Positions 23,726 through 38,400 of a stretch of 64,000 nucleotides of DNA are shown here, piece after piece. This DNA is from Pyrenopolyporus hunteri. Taxonomy: Eukaryota > Ascomycota > Sordariomycetes > Xylariales > Hypoxylaceae. A program made the translations under genes and the position numbers. Within the stretch, counting starts at the first letter, position 1. Each line of letters opens with the position of its first letter. The notes under the pieces are model-generated. The model was not told the DNA's origin and searched no databases. It was given only the letters and a program-made list of their open reading frames with translations. The stretch covers positions 992,001 through 1,056,000 of the forward strand of contig CADCXC010000011.1 in the NCBI GenBank assembly GCA_902806595.1, read 5' to 3'.

Positions 23726-25233
23726 CTACTGACCCGCCCACAGCTCGTTAGGACGTGGCTTAACGTCATAACTCGCTGAGCCGGGCTCCGTGCTCGCAGG
23801 TCGTCGAATCTGGGGACCCGCGTTGTAGTACATCTGACCCATATTGCTGCTGCCTAGGAAGGATTGGTCCGGGTCCGGGTACACATAGCTATTACCACTG
23901 TTGCTATGAGTCGGCGAAGGCATGTGCGAGGGTGACTGCCAACCGACGCTTCCCATATGAGGGCTGCCGCCAGTGCTACCAGTTCCCGACTGATGGGATT
24001 CGACGCTAGGCTCCAGAGTTGGCGGCGGAGGGTAAACGGTGGGATGAGAAGTCGGTCGCATTCCCGTGGCGTAAGCCGGAGCCGAGGTAGGGCTCTGAGA
24101 CTGCATGTCAGTGCGAATATGGACTGGCAGCGAGCCGTTGCTCACGTAGGAGTAGTCGCTGTTGCGCATGGCATTAGCGGCGGCGAGCTCCGCGCTAGGC
24201 GAGATGGACATCTGTCGCTGTCCGGGGGAGGGAGTGTTCAGCGGAGAACCGTGAGCAGATCCAGGTTCACCGTCGCTGTGGACCGCACGGGCCGCAGACG
24301 CCGCCGTTCGGCTCGCCTGAGCAGCTAGGGCATTGGCTGTAGCAGCGGCTGCCTCTTCAACAGTGCCCGAATGTTGATTTTGATGACGAGTCAACGTAGT
24401 TCGTCGGGTGAACGTCTTCTGGCAGTTTGCGTAAGGGCACTTATACGGCCGCTTGCCGGAGTGGATGCGACGGTGTCGCGCGAGCGAGCTACTATCACTG
24501 AACGGCTGAGGATTCGCATGTTAGTTTAAATCCCTGAAAAAGATGAGTAACGGAATCATACCTTGCCGCATCGCTCGCACATGTGCGGTTTCTCTCCAGT
24601 ATGGACACGCTGGTGTACCGTCAGGGCCGATCGCTGAATGAATTGCTTGCCGCATCCCTCAAAGTCGCAGACATGCGGACGAACACCGCTGTGGATACGC
24701 TCTATTCACCCCGTTAGCAACACACTATTTTGTTCGAAGGGCATTAGCAACTTACCATGACGAGCTAGATCGCTACGTCGAGCAAAGGACTTAGGGCACG
24801 AGCTGCAAGGATAGGCCTTGGGTTGCGGCTGGGGATTGGGCTGCTGTTGCTGTTCGGGCTGCTTGTAGGCCATAGGCAGTCCATGGGCAACATGCTGCAT
24901 GCTGGGAATCATCATAGCATGAGGCATATTGGGGTCAGTTAGAGGCAGTGTCGCCTGCATCGCGGAAGGGGAGCCGTAAGGTCGGCCGTTACCCATTCCG
25001 TTGAGAGCATCTAATTGCTGACCGGGGCGGGGACCAGAGTGGTATGAGCTCTCGGATCCGTGCGGCGAATTTGCGCGATCCATGGGAACCGGGGTCAGTT
25101 GCGGATGAGGAAGGAGTTGATGTTCCGGCGAAGGGCCTGATGCGGCTGCGGCTGCGGCCGCCGCGGCCGCCGCATGCTTCTTGTCCAACATATTCGTGAT
25201 GTTCATCACCTCCGACGATGGCGACTTAGACAT
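23726..25233 (-). CDS. C2H2 zinc-finger transcription factor (four fingers)
   Basis: Exons 25233-24756, 24701-24562 and 24505-23726 give 465 aa. The N-terminus has an 11-residue polyalanine run, a Ser/Pro/His-rich region and a short Gln run. The fingers then follow in tandem: YPCSSCPKSFARRSDLARH/ERIH, HVCDFEGCGKQFIQRSALTV, HMCERCGK/PFSDSSSLARH and YKCPYANCQKTFTRR. Fingers 1 and 3 have C-x2-C spacing and fingers 2 and 4 have C-x4-C; all have H-x3-H. Both introns (54 and 56 nt) cut within fingers 1 and 3, and splicing restores them exactly. The C-terminal half is Ala-, Ser-, Pro- and Gln-rich. It is a nuclear DNA-binding protein of the Kruppel type. I do not recognise the exact orthologue. Confidence 0.93.
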
Positions 25234-28200
25234 ATCGATTCAAACAGTCTGAATTCCAGTTGGCTGGACAATGTATCCCGCGTTGCCAAAACAGGTATTG
25301 TTGGAATACTGGATTGGAGGTTTGGAGAGGTTGGATTTACACCCTTTTGATGGCGTTAAGTCAACTTCGAACACCGTTGGACAGGGTTCCGTAGGAAAAT
25401 ATTATCGCGTGATATTTGAGTGCCTTGACCAGCCGATTTCAAGAAGAGGCAAAAATAAGGGTTAGTTCTCTATTAATATTGAAACAGTTTTGAGGAGAGT
25501 TGCCGGACTCGATACGCGTCAAGGGGGTTGGACTCTAATGAATACAGGCCAGTCGGTCCAGCGTTGGATGGTGTGATTGTTTTGCCGGAATACTCAAGAT
25601 AGAAGTTGCGCAAAGGTCAGACCGATAAATAACGGTTGGATAGCTCAATGCGCCTAAACTTTTCCGGCGGATCTGAAGGAGAGTTTGTACAGCAGTACAG
25701 CGCACGTCGCAATTCCTAGACACACTCCTCTTTTGATCCTATGCGAAGATGACAAGGGCGGGGTAAATGTGTCGCGGTTGTATTCCGTGTAGATGTTAGA
25801 CTCGCGAGGACGTGATGAGGGAGTCTGGTTGAGTGATATGGTCGTCCAGTCACGATCTCGCGTTGTTTACTGGGATTGTATGGGGCGTAGATTGCAAGCC
25901 CGTAAACCTGTGAGTAGATGGAGTCGAGTCAGCGGTATTCACAGGGAAAAACAATGCAAGGTGGGAGCCAAGGGGGAGCTTTGTGATATTCGTGGCACAC
26001 ACGGGATGGAGGGCGATGTTTGTCAACCTGGAGCTTATCGTCGAAGCTGGGTATCACCGAAGGCATCCATAACGCCAACAGCACGCCTCGAGCTCGCAAT
26101 AAGTACCAGGCGGACCCGACAGTAAGCAAGCGACGCCGATGCGACTCATAACAAAGACAGAGGGGAATGGCCAGGTCGTAAAGAAGCTTGCGGCAGCACC
26201 TCGTGCAAACCGAACAGGCTATATCGCGGTAACAAAAGAAAGCGCGTGGTAGATCCGGAGCTAGGCGACTAAGGCGTAGGAGGGAATGGGGCAGCTTGTG
26301 ATCATAACATCATAACGTACCTTGAAGAATGATTTGTTTGAATTTGTTGGTTTGCCGGTGGTCAATGTAGGGGAAACAGTAGCGCCTTCACTGGTGGTGT
26401 CAAATCCCCAAGCCGGCGGTCTTAAAGGAAAAGATGTTGACGAAGGAATTTAGAAAAAGGATGTGTGATGGCGAGGGAGGAAAAATAATGGAAGTGATGA
26501 AATGATCAAATCGACGGTGGTATTTTAGGTAAGCTTGTATGTACTGTGCAGGCTTGTCGAGGAAGGTACGAAAATACCCAGGTACTCGCACTAAGGTATT
26601 CACCGTTGTAGCTGTAGAGGAGAGGTACATGTAGATTTGGCGGTGGAAAGACGAAATGGACGTGCATGCGCGGTTGGAAGGAACGGGAGCAGGGGCCACA
26701 ATGCGCTGGATACATGTACCAGGGTACCCTTTGTACATAGGTACCCATGTAGGTATATGTTGATCAATCTTAGGTAATGGAAGGATATTAAAAGCAGAAC
26801 CCAATACCTAAAATGCAAATACAATGGAATTAGGTTAGGTAAGTACCTAGGTACCTACTGATCTCGACCTCGATTTCTCGTAAAGCATTCACATATAAAA
26901 GATGTAGTCGACCTGTCCATGCACCCATTCCAGCATCAATGGCAAAGTCAAGAGTAACGGTCTTCTGCTTCAATGCAGGTTTACTATCAACCAACTTCCC
27001 TCCTTTTTTTTTCCCTTCTTCTCTTTTTTACCCCTTCTCACAACCCCTGTTCGCCTGTCAAGGTCCAATGAAACCGCATCTTAATAGGGCTACGGCCATG
27101 TACATGCACGTACGACGCACTACCGTATCGATAAAGTAAGAAGGGCTAGGCATAATTTTAAACTCGCGCTAACCTCTTCAAGTATTTAAATTTCATTTTC
27201 TAGAAGCTTAACCCTTGCTGGCCGTGGTGTTGGAGAACAAAATTTAAGAGGGAAAAAAGCTCGGGTCTTCCCGGTTCATCACCGATTCAATCATATTCTT
27301 CCAACACGCCCAATACAATACCTACCTGGAAGATTATTTATTTACCATTCTTAAAGCTTACTTAGGTACGTACACTGAAACTCACTCTCCTTTCCATCCT
27401 CATATCCGTCACGTTACTGAGCTGGAAGTCCCTGAAAATGTCTACCTCCAGTACGTACCCACATGTACATGAGGTAGTTGCTAAAATCTAGCGCGGACTC
27501 GATTATGTACCCAGACCCCAGGGCAAGGGACCGGTCTGAGCATTTCTCACCTTGGCTCCCAGGCACAAACATTATCCCGGCAGACGACCCACAAAAAGGG
27601 ATCCGCCTATAACTATCCGCGATATTGACATGTTCAACCCCCGGACACGGCTATTTTGTCTGTACCTAGGTACCTATGTACATAGTGCGTATATCGTTAG
27701 GTACCTAAGGGACGTACGGAATCATGCTATCGTAATATGTACCTAATAGAACATCCAACGGCATAACTAGATCGTTCACATTGATCTATAATTCGTACAA
27801 TTATATACGCACCATAGAATAGTTGAGACGCGCATAGAACGGAAGTCAACAGGGATGTTATAAACATGGTATGCGACGGCCTTCGAAGATGGTGGGCAGA
27901 GCTGGGTATCTCGGGAGGATGCTGAGAACTCTCGGTACCGTGTGTACGGTGACGAGAGCGCTGAACACCCTGAACGTCCAGAATACCAGAACACCACCCT
28001 TCAACTACCTGGTGCGCAGTACAGTACAATACTACATAGCTATACTATTGCTAGCCGGCTCACTACCCTCGGAACTGGCAGGGCATCATCCCATCCGAGG
28101 CTATTCAAGGTAGGTACGATGTGGAATTTAGCATGTACCGAAGACATGGTAAGATTTAATGAGACAAGAGATATCCATGTAAACCGCACTGAAGACGTCG

Positions 28201-28503
28201 TTGTTCGGCTCGTATGGAGTTCCGCTTTTTCCATAAATAGGGACGAGTTACCTAAAGAGGTACTCACGTACCGTGCGTACTTGCGATACTATGCAGTATC
28301 GACGACAAATACCGTGAGTACCTAGGTAGGTACGTCCAGGGCTGCCAGGTAGTATCCATCAAAATTGCATATGCGTACAGGCTTAACTGCAAGATGGCGG
28401 TGCGATGATAACAGAATCGGATTATTATGCAATGGCGACACCAACTTCCAGGTTTGCTGCGAGATATGGGTAAAACATTGAATTTCTTTTTTCTTCCTTC
28501 TTC

Positions 28504-28525
28504 TTTTTTTTTTTTTTTTTTTTTT
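28504..28525 (+). repeat. Poly-T tract
   Basis: About 22 consecutive T in a pyrimidine-rich segment. No adjacent retroposon body or target duplication was recognised. Confidence 0.8.
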
Positions 28526-29380
28526 AATTTGCCCATCCCTCATTTTTGTCCTGTTCTTATTTCCTTTTTCAACCCTTATATCATATACTCGATCCTACAT
28601 ACATGTATGTAGATGGTGCCTAGGTACCTACATCACTTAAGTGCCTTATGCAGCTCACATGTAGGTACCTAGGAGGTAGGTGGTAGTTACCTAGATTTCT
28701 TCCATACCTTCCAGTACCAGACGTTGAAACGATATTATAGCGCCCCCCAGAGCGCCTAAACCCGGTGGGGAGCCGTGTGCGTAGGCAGGTATACAAATGA
28801 AATTATACGTACTATAGAAAAGGAGAGAGGCTAATTCTTGCGCCATCGACATGTACATCCTATGGTATTATCCCTTTTTTTCCCCTCCCCTCCCTCTCCC
28901 ACTACCTAACTCCCTACAACTCATACACAATACTTATCCTATCATAGCTCATAAGTTATACTTCACATATCAATTTCTTTTTTCTTTTTGAGAAACAAAA
29001 ATAGCCTCATCGTCGAATAAGATGAATTCCTCCAAACTAACACGTCACTTTTCTATTCTTCCGCGGGAACTCGCAGATACCGGCGGGGTTAGGCCCCCCG
29101 GGGGGCATGTAAGAAGCAACACTTTCTTCCCTACTGAAGAGGTCCGTACAGCACAGTACTCCGGTTCGACCTCGCGCCGAGTTTACGGGTTCGATGCCGC
29201 GCCATATCAGCAATCTCAGCTGAGAAGAGAAGCCTAGGCATCTACCCGCAGTCTATAGCCATAGCCCCGCGTGATCCTACATGTTTTTCAGTTACTCAGT
29301 CAGAATAGGACACGAAACGAGACATAACCACGTTTTCAACTGTGTGTAAGTTGCCCTCTCGGGTGGGCTACGACAGCGCT

Positions 29381-29442
29381 ACTACTACTACCTGCTGCTG
29401 CTGCCGCTGCTACTGATGCCGCTACTACTGCTTCTACCACAT
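29381..29442 (+). repeat. Trinucleotide microsatellite (CTA/CTG type)
   Basis: Interrupted run of CTACTACTAC, CTGCTGCTG and CTACTACTG triplets. There is no coding context. Confidence 0.7.
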
Positions 29443-32400
29443 ACTATGTATGTCACTACCTACTACGTACGTACTGCAGCCACCGCCCGTATGGCATGGA
29501 CGGTTGGATGGCTGGATGCCCTGTGGGGAAGAGCATGGGTTCCAATCAGCCAATGTACCCCGGCGCATGAGGTTTCCGAACAGGGTTGAAATTGGCCCTA
29601 GCCCCAACACAGCAAGATTCTGGAAGATTTCGAGAAGCCGGGAAAAGCGTTGGACGGGGACGTGCCAACATTGAAGGAGGGAAGCCTCTATTTGTAAATT
29701 CCCCCCTGTCCAACACTCACTTGCCATCGTTGCGTACTCGGTAGACGAGAAGTAATACGTTCATATACGTATCAGCGCGGAAAACCCTTCAACCTAGCTA
29801 GCCACAGAATCGTCATTACGGCAACTTGCATCCCCTTTCCTTCCCCTCGCTAATCCAATACTTACGGTGATCACGACCGTCTTTCGATCCCCCGGTTACC
29901 AAGTAGGTATGCTTCCACCTCCCTGCTCCCCTCGGGCGACGGACGCCAGGACATGGACCCCCTTAGATGTGTTCAAGGCAATGGATCGTTGCTTGATCCG
30001 TGACAGGGGAATCTCCCGCGCCTTGTCTAGCTGCACCTTCATTTCGCAGGGCATTACGGCAATGACATCAATTCATTTAAGCCCTGGAGTTAAGGCATTC
30101 TGGAAGTCTTGTTGTCTAAGCTCCTAAAGTGGATCAAGCCCCCTGCGCTCCCATGACTTCTTCCATTTTTTTCCTTCTAGAACCTCACGGGGATAAGATC
30201 AGTCTATTGGTTTATGTATACTGTACGTCCCGTAAGTTCATACACGCAAAACAGCCCGCGGTTTACAATTTACCGGCGACTCTCACCCTCCCCCCTCCCC
30301 CCGAAAACGAAGAAGACCCCTTTACTCCTTCGATTACTTCCGTCCCTCTCATACATACAGGAGCTTACGATATATGCCATTAAATTAGCGGCTCTTCTGT
30401 CAACTTCCAAGTATGAGATCACGGGATAAGCCAATACACACATAGTAGTAAAGTGCTCCAAGTGGCAAGAAAATATTGCTCTACGGATTATAAGCTATCC
30501 CCACAGCGTAGACATACAGCGCCGATAGATACCTAATCGACTCGATATCAGCGGCCAATGATAGATACATGGGTTACAATTAAGTAGTCAACACTCCTAG
30601 CACTATAGATGCGGCTGGGCGTGTACCAAATCACCCTCAGCAGCAGCTTCAAAGTTCTTCTCGACATGATATGATAGTGATCCTGTGACTGCTTACATAT
30701 CAACTGGCCCATTATATCCGTGCCACGGTATTTCTCATGTTTTTGAATATTCCTTCCTCCACGAAAATAGATCTCAGCCCTGTAGCGCAATCTTAATTGG
30801 AGGGTTGGATAGCACCTAGACTCACCTAGCTACCTACTTATGCGCCAGCGATATAGCCGCGTACCATCAACCGCTTCCCGCAAGAAAAGATAGGCGGCTT
30901 TGCAAGGAGAATACTCTCATCGTATTTTGAGTCATGTGTGCCAAACTTACTACAATGTCGGATATTCTTACACGTACAACAAGCCGAAGCCCAAATACTA
31001 AGCTCTAGACAGAAGAGACTTATGCCACGTTGCTGGCCGACATCACATATAGGATCCTACTGTAAGGTATCGGCCCGTCAAATGATAACTAGCGTGGACA
31101 GAAGCCAGCTCCACTTCGGGACTACGTAGTATCTTGGTGTCTGCAGCAAACGGGGTAGAATCAACATGGCTTGTTTTCACAAAGCTCACCCGTAAACGAC
31201 AGCATGTTCAGGTTATATGATGGGAGTAAATAGAATAAGCATCTTTGAGTCTACAACCAACTCATTAAGGCCCTTCACTTTACCATACCTGTCAAGCTTT
31301 TCATCCCACAAGCCCACGACATCTGAAGGAGACATAAGAGAAACAAAATAAATACATTAAGAGCGATATGTTCAAGATAGCAAGGTACCTAAGTTTAATA
31401 AAATAAGGAGCACCTCCGAGACAAGAGAAATCATAACATTTCAACCAACCCCAAATTCAGATTGTTGCAAATGGTGCCCCGTGGATCAGAACAATGAAGG
31501 ACTCTCCCTTCTCTCCTATTTCCTTAGACTAGCCGTTGGTCGACCATCTTCTAGTTACTTGTTTTATACCGCATCGTCATTTAGATAGTATTCCAATAAT
31601 TACCAATGAAGGGGTTTGCCAACCGTCTTCAGCTTTTATTCTTTTAGTACATATCGACTACCTTGAGGAAGAGAGCAACTCGTTTGAAATGGTTATTATA
31701 GGGGTTTCCACCCATACCCTATGTTGAAATCGTGATATACTGAATGATAGCTTTCTCCTCTCTCCTTGGACAAGCCGCATGGGAAATCACGATTGCTAGG
31801 AAGAAGCTCGTGAGGGAGTTTTGGACCCCTAAAAGGGGGTGACGCACAGTTCAGATCGACGCAACTGGAATACCTCAATACCTAAGCGCTTTAATAAGGA
31901 TTGCAATGATTCTCGTCTATACATGCTCCTAAGGTTCCGCGCCGTGAGTTATTATCAAAAGGATCTATAACTACCCGGAGTCCACACAACTAGCCAAGTT
32001 GGACGCTCACCGCTCGTTACCGCCGACCATCTTTGCCATAACTCAAATTGCTCCCGACCGGCGAGAGTCACGAAGAAACCCATCAACTAGAGATACCATG
32101 TCATTCTCGCCAGTGGTGTAATGCAGCAAAAGCTCCAATACAATGCCGTCGAAACACCGCGAGAGGATGTAGGAAAATCTCGACACATAATTATGCTTGC
32201 CGGTGTGACATTCCCTACGAAACTCTGCCTAACTAGATTTATCACAGTCATGGGCAGGAGATGCTTGAATCACCATGGTTTACATTGGCTTGACACCTTA
32301 AAGTCAAGCCCTCAATTTACGATCACCAGCCCCAAACCTTCACGAAGTAGTCCAATGTCGCGTATACTCTAAAACGCAATGTCAGCGCATATCATTCGAC

Positions 32401-35400
32401 GACATGCAACGCCTGGGCATTGACCCTAAATCGGCGTACCGGCCTATCGTCTCCATTCCGCTAGACAAGGAAAACCCCGGTCGTCACGGCACACGGTTCG
32501 CATCCGCGCCCGGTCCACTACGACGTAAGAAGGCGGGCCAGTACGACCCTAAGCGAACCCAGAACCGGTGAAGCCCCTGTCTGGGAGTTTCTTGCCTTGC
32601 CATTTTCCCATCCTTGGAGACCCTTTCTCTGGGTCGTCCGACGCTCTGGGACGCAGAAATGCCCGAAAAAGAGAGGCGTGGTTGTTGTTTTTGGCGCGCA
32701 CGCGTTGTTCTTGCATAGATTCACCTACGAGCAGAGCTCACGTTCCGAGATGGATGCTCCCGTGACAAGTTACATACATACCTAACCTACTCTCTGCGAG
32801 CTTCAACTATGAACAAGCTTCTCCGCAACTAAGGGTAGCCAGCCAGCCAGTTAGCCAGCTTCGCACGCACACACGAAAGCCATTTTCCCCTCGTCCTCAT
32901 CAACGGACACCCTTGCTCGCGCAAGGGCTTGAGACAAGTGCCTAAGCCAGTTTCGTCGACTCATCCGACTTGACGTCTCTCGCCCGTTTTGAGCTGGCCC
33001 GGGTTTTTTGATTTTCTTCATTACAACTCTCCCCATAATTTCTATTTACGTTGACGTGCATAATAATGAACCCAGCCGCGCGACCAGCCACAGCCTATGA
33101 ATCCGTGAGGCGGACGCGTTTATGGCTTCGATGGCTTTGGATATCCACCAACGTCCTTAGGGACCCGATATCGCAATACGCTCGCTGACAACTCGGCCCG
33201 AGATAATTTGCTCTACTTGATATAGGCATAATATGGGCACTCTATAGCGTAGGTACCTGGCCTATTATGTGTGAAACAATTGAAGGGTGCTAGAATAATT
33301 ACTGGAAATTACCAACGATAGCATGGTATGTTTGGAATTTGGAGGAGCTGTTATGCTGACTGCTGCTTGCCTCTGTATCGTGGCGGATATATGGGCAGTC
33401 TACGGTAAAACACACGTATGGTGTGTTTACAGGCCATAGGGCGAAAAAAAAAAGATTATACATTCATTATAAGTAATTACTAGGTTGATAGGGCAACGAT
33501 GACTAGTGATGAAAGGATGGAAAGTAAATAGCGCATGTTCCGCGTCTTGGAGAGACTACGGCTTGGACTTAACGTACTAGCGCGTCGAGATCGTGATCGC
33601 TTCTCTCCTCTTGAGGTAACTATTACTATTAGACATATAGAAAGTCAACTCATCTTCAAAATAGGTTGTCAGATATGACTTATTACCGTCTTGAAAACTT
33701 CCTGTGCCATCTTATCAAGTCATAGCATAAAATGGCGCGTTTCCCCTATTTTAAGGGGTCATCCATACACAAAAAAACCAGTCATTTCATGCTTCATTCT
33801 TACTCTCTCGTCTTCCTCCCGCCCCCTTAAAATGTCATTTGAAAAGATGATATCAGTTGCCCTTATAGTTGAAAGTCAGTGAGCCGACGCATATCCGGGG
33901 CTTCCCCGTTGAAGCGATGGAATCGTACAAGAATCTTCATTGGTGTGATCGGTTGGGGGCCTCAAGGAATCGATGCTGGTTCATCTCGGTTCTAGTTCCA
34001 ATTCAGGTGATCAGTATCGTGCAGCATAAAGCAAACACCCAGGTAGCATCACGAATTGTCTTATATCCTAAAATGGGAAGTTTTGTAAAGGCTCGTTCAT
34101 CGTGACGTCTCGATAGGATGACAATCCTAGGACTCTTGTAATTACTTGCGCGGGAGAGTGAGAGTGTACGAGGCCACTACATGTAAGCCTCACGCCATGG
34201 TCGTCATCGGCTATTGACTACGGGGGTTGGTAATGTTGACAACTGACCGGCAGACTCGTCAGGTAAGTACACTACTGGGCATAACAAGTACCGGAGAGTA
34301 CTTCTCCAACGGAGTTGAATACATCCATCTAGGCAGGTAGCGCATTTCGAGACTCTTGGAATGTCACCCAAAAGTTCCCCGAAGCCGGGTTATATGCTAC
34401 CCGCCGCATATCCGCAACTAGCTTAAATACCTCTCTTATGACTATAGTGGAATGGCCTGCTTTGTTGATGGCGGTCGAGTCATCGGCGGACTAAGGTCGG
34501 CCGAGACGCGATTTTTCTATGGAAACCATCTATGCTTGGGCATGATCTTCATGGGAAACCGACCATGCGAAAACAGAAAGATCTATTGTGGGCTGGTTGG
34601 TATTGTCAGTGATCCTGAGCATCGATACTTAATTAATTTCGTTAATTTTTAGTGCTACACCTGCAGAAGATTTATGAGGCTGTCGAAGCTGGCAATTATT
34701 ATTATTATAGCGTTGACGGGGCCTATTCGGCCAAGTCGAGAAAGTGGCTAGTTCCATGGTAAATATTTGTTTCATGCATTAAACTAGCCAGCTGGATACC
34801 ACGTAGGTTGTTTGACCTAGGGTTGGGTATTTCTTAAAGAGAGGGCCACGTTTTCGTAGGGCTCGTAATAACCATGCGAGTAACAGGATCGGCCACCGTA
34901 AGTTAGTGAAGGATTTTAAGTTGTGCGTATTAAGCCCTTGTCTGTCAAGGAAAGCGCTTCGATTTCCTGGATCAGGGCACCTGGGATCCTTAAAAATGAT
35001 ACTGTTGGCTTCACTTAGCACGTATGTCGTCTCCACCTCTTCAGCGGCGTCAACCCCCACGGGGCCATAGACCAGAGGCTTAGGAGGGTACACTAGTATG
35101 TCAAAGCGCCCCCTTAGATTCTATGGCAGATTCATGGGAATTTTTTTCGAAAGGCAGCAACTTTCGTGAAGTGAGATGGCAAGAGATTCATATGGAGGAG
35201 CTGGTATTTGATTAGGGTTGTGGATGTTTCACATAGATTCGCCGAGGTATCAGTATTTTAGCGTCAATGTATCCTCAATGTATCCTCGCTTTGTAATGCC
35301 CTTGACAATGAGGAAATATTGGCCTTTAAACATGTGTACGTTCGGAAAACATCTATTCGAATCTGCGTATTAATACTTGACTTGTAAGATATAGGTATTC

Positions 35401-38400
35401 GGATGGTTATACTGTCGGATTCTACGATGTTCAGCGATTCTCTGCGTTTGATGACATGTTTATATGGTCGTCGTGGAACAAATTTTATGATGGAATCTGT
35501 TCCTGTAGATGGTATGGTGTAGGTCCGTAACAGCCTATCTCCTGCTTCAGGGGGTGTTTGTACAAGCCCCTGCTCGATAGGACTGAGCCATTAAAACGGG
35601 AACGTGAAGTAATTCACCAGGCAATTACGTCGCACGAACTCTCAGATTCACACTTTTTGACAAGATTATGAGGTCACGGACACGGCAGTTAGGAAGACTT
35701 AACGTTGATCTTAAAATAGGCGGCGTGTAATAGGTATTACCTACTCGTATAGTGCGATGGCTTCACGCCGAATATGGTGTGTTTTCTTGGAAAATTAGAG
35801 GACTTTATTACTAAGGACTTAGCTCCATAAGCCAGAAGGATCCGTTATTGATGTGCCCATATGGATCTCTTGGGTAGTTTGTAATAGTGTGTGATAGCGA
35901 AACGTTATTATAACCCTCAGGGGGGTTCGTCCTCTATTTACCTTCTGTTCGGCGCTGCGAGGCTAGGCTCTATCGCTGCCTCGTTAGAATCACGATGGAA
36001 TCACTATGATTATCTACGCAAGACTCTTTTTTTTTCTTCGTAAGATAGGGTATGTTAAGATATTTTTGGAGAATAGGCAAGGCGCTACTGATTGAGACTA
36101 ACCTATGAGCACGACTAGCCGTCCACTCTGGCCGCTATTTTGAGTTTACTACTCCCTCAAGAGCACACTAATAGAAAGCCTAATTGAATCACTCGGCTGC
36201 CCTAAGGTCGACTCGAATCTAGGTAGTTTACATGGAGTGCAATAGGGAGTAGCACGCAGTACTAGACCTCAAAGGACACCCACTAAGTTCTTGTTTCTTC
36301 GGCATTAAATATAGGTATCTTTACCATTCTCTATTGGGACAGATGCTAATAATGGTCGCTCGTCTTATCCAGGATCTTCCCCGTAGTAAAGTCGACGCCC
36401 CGAACGCTACACACCTACCCCAAGACGAAAAAAAGATACAGGTATATTCGCTGAGGCACGACACGTATATCTATGAGGAATAGAGCTGATTGAGAGTTAG
36501 ATCTGCTCCGGAATGTTTATATACTTTTATGAATGGCTAGGTCTATCTATTCTGCATTGGACGTTTCTCGCCGACGCGGATCGACCCAAACACTCCCAAG
36601 TAGCGTACAAGCTTCGCAGGCGGTGCGATGTGACCTTATCGGCGCTACCAAGACTAAATGTGCTTCCATAGATTCTAGCTCTTCCCGCTGTGGAGTTTAG
36701 AAACGCTATTGCCAGCACCAAGTTTTGATTGGAAACGATGGTCGGGCAAGTGTAATGTTGCATTGGACGGCTAGCCTAACGATATTTTCAGTGGTAAGTA
36801 ATCTAGATAAATCCCCTGTCGGACCAAGATGTCATCAAGAGTCTAAAACAATGGCTAATTAGATCTTCATGCTGCTAGAGTTTCCATTTAATGCCAAAGT
36901 TCGTGCCTAATACTACCAAGTAAAATACCGAAGTCTTCTATTTAGAACACCCGATCGTAATAACTAGCGACACTTTCGTCAATGCTACCACCCATCTTGA
37001 ATTACCTTCTAATAGAGCAGTTGCGGCACGCCACGGGTTCGAAGGTACGATTGAACGCTTCCGGTAATTGAATAACGGCGGCGCGATCACGCTATATTAC
37101 ACCTGAGATGGACATGCGATTACGCGTTGTCCTAATCTATCTAAATAATAGGTAATGGTCTATCTTTCAACTATACATTAGGTCATTCATTTGTATTGCC
37201 GGCCGTGTCTTAGAAATGTAGATGCTTCGAAAGAATTGTATTAGTGAATTAGTAGAAAAAAAAAAGGGGCATACGTCCCAACTTTGTTTTCTCTTATCAT
37301 ATATTACGATAGTCATATCGAAAAGACCCGACTATAATATATAACGGAGTGCCATTTAATATACTCCCTAGCATTCGACAGAACCGCGTTGTATTACATT
37401 AGAAGAATACAGGTTAGAATCCGAGACAAACTTTGGTGGCGCAAGAGAGCACATGCTACGATTATTAAGGTACACAAGAATAGCACTACACTCAGTGAGC
37501 AGTCGAAAAGGGGGTGGTAGGAGAGCCGAATAGATTTATCTCTCTTGAAAGTATACTGATCTATTGTAGGTATGAACCGCTTACAGGTGATTTCTTCTCC
37601 ATTAGGTACTACATAGGGTGATAAAATAGTTGTCCTCCATTTCTATAAGTACAACCAGCCTTCCTCCCTGTGCGAATTGTCATAGCTTCGTATCTACATT
37701 ACTCTCTACAGGTTGCGGCTCAAATATGAACTTTAGTCTACTACTTGGATGCGTTGACCGACATAGCGCCCTCCAGCGTTTATGCCCACGGCCACACTAT
37801 TTCTATCATCGATTGCAGCCAACTAACTGACAAAACACAGTTAGGTAGGTTATTACCTCCCTCGCCACCTTAGGGGAAATTCGGACGCTAAACTACATTC
37901 CCTTCTCGTTATATACAAGACTAGGAAGTCCAGGTAGATAGGTAAGGGCAAAATTTTATGTTCGGGAGGGATACCGACGGAATTTTCAAACGATATTCAA
38001 CCTACAGGTTTGACCTAGGTCAACCAGGACCGGAACGGCCTTACATGCGAGTTTACACTGCTTTTGGACGTTTGAACTAAGAGAGTCCAGACATACCCTC
38101 GCCATTGGACTCGCCACTCGAGCGTGTTTCTTTTAGTTTATGGGAGCGCGTAGGAAAGGGATTTGCATGCCAGTTTCAAAGTGTGCTTGGATAGCCGATC
38201 GTGGTATTCTCTGTGTGGTAAATATTTCTCTTCGAACTCTTATTAGGATACCTTGCTATTGAAGGAATCGGAGATATTAAGAAACGTGACCGAATGGTGC
38301 GGGTCTGAATATAACTTATATTCATACCATGTTCCATGTTTCTACCAAAATTCGGAGTCGAAGAAAGGCGATGATTTACATTGAGATGTATTATAAAAGA

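Noticed and set aside
33066..33191. Short frame beginning MNPAARPATAYESVRR
   Set aside because: Only 41 codons, with no splice continuation or family match; it may be chance.
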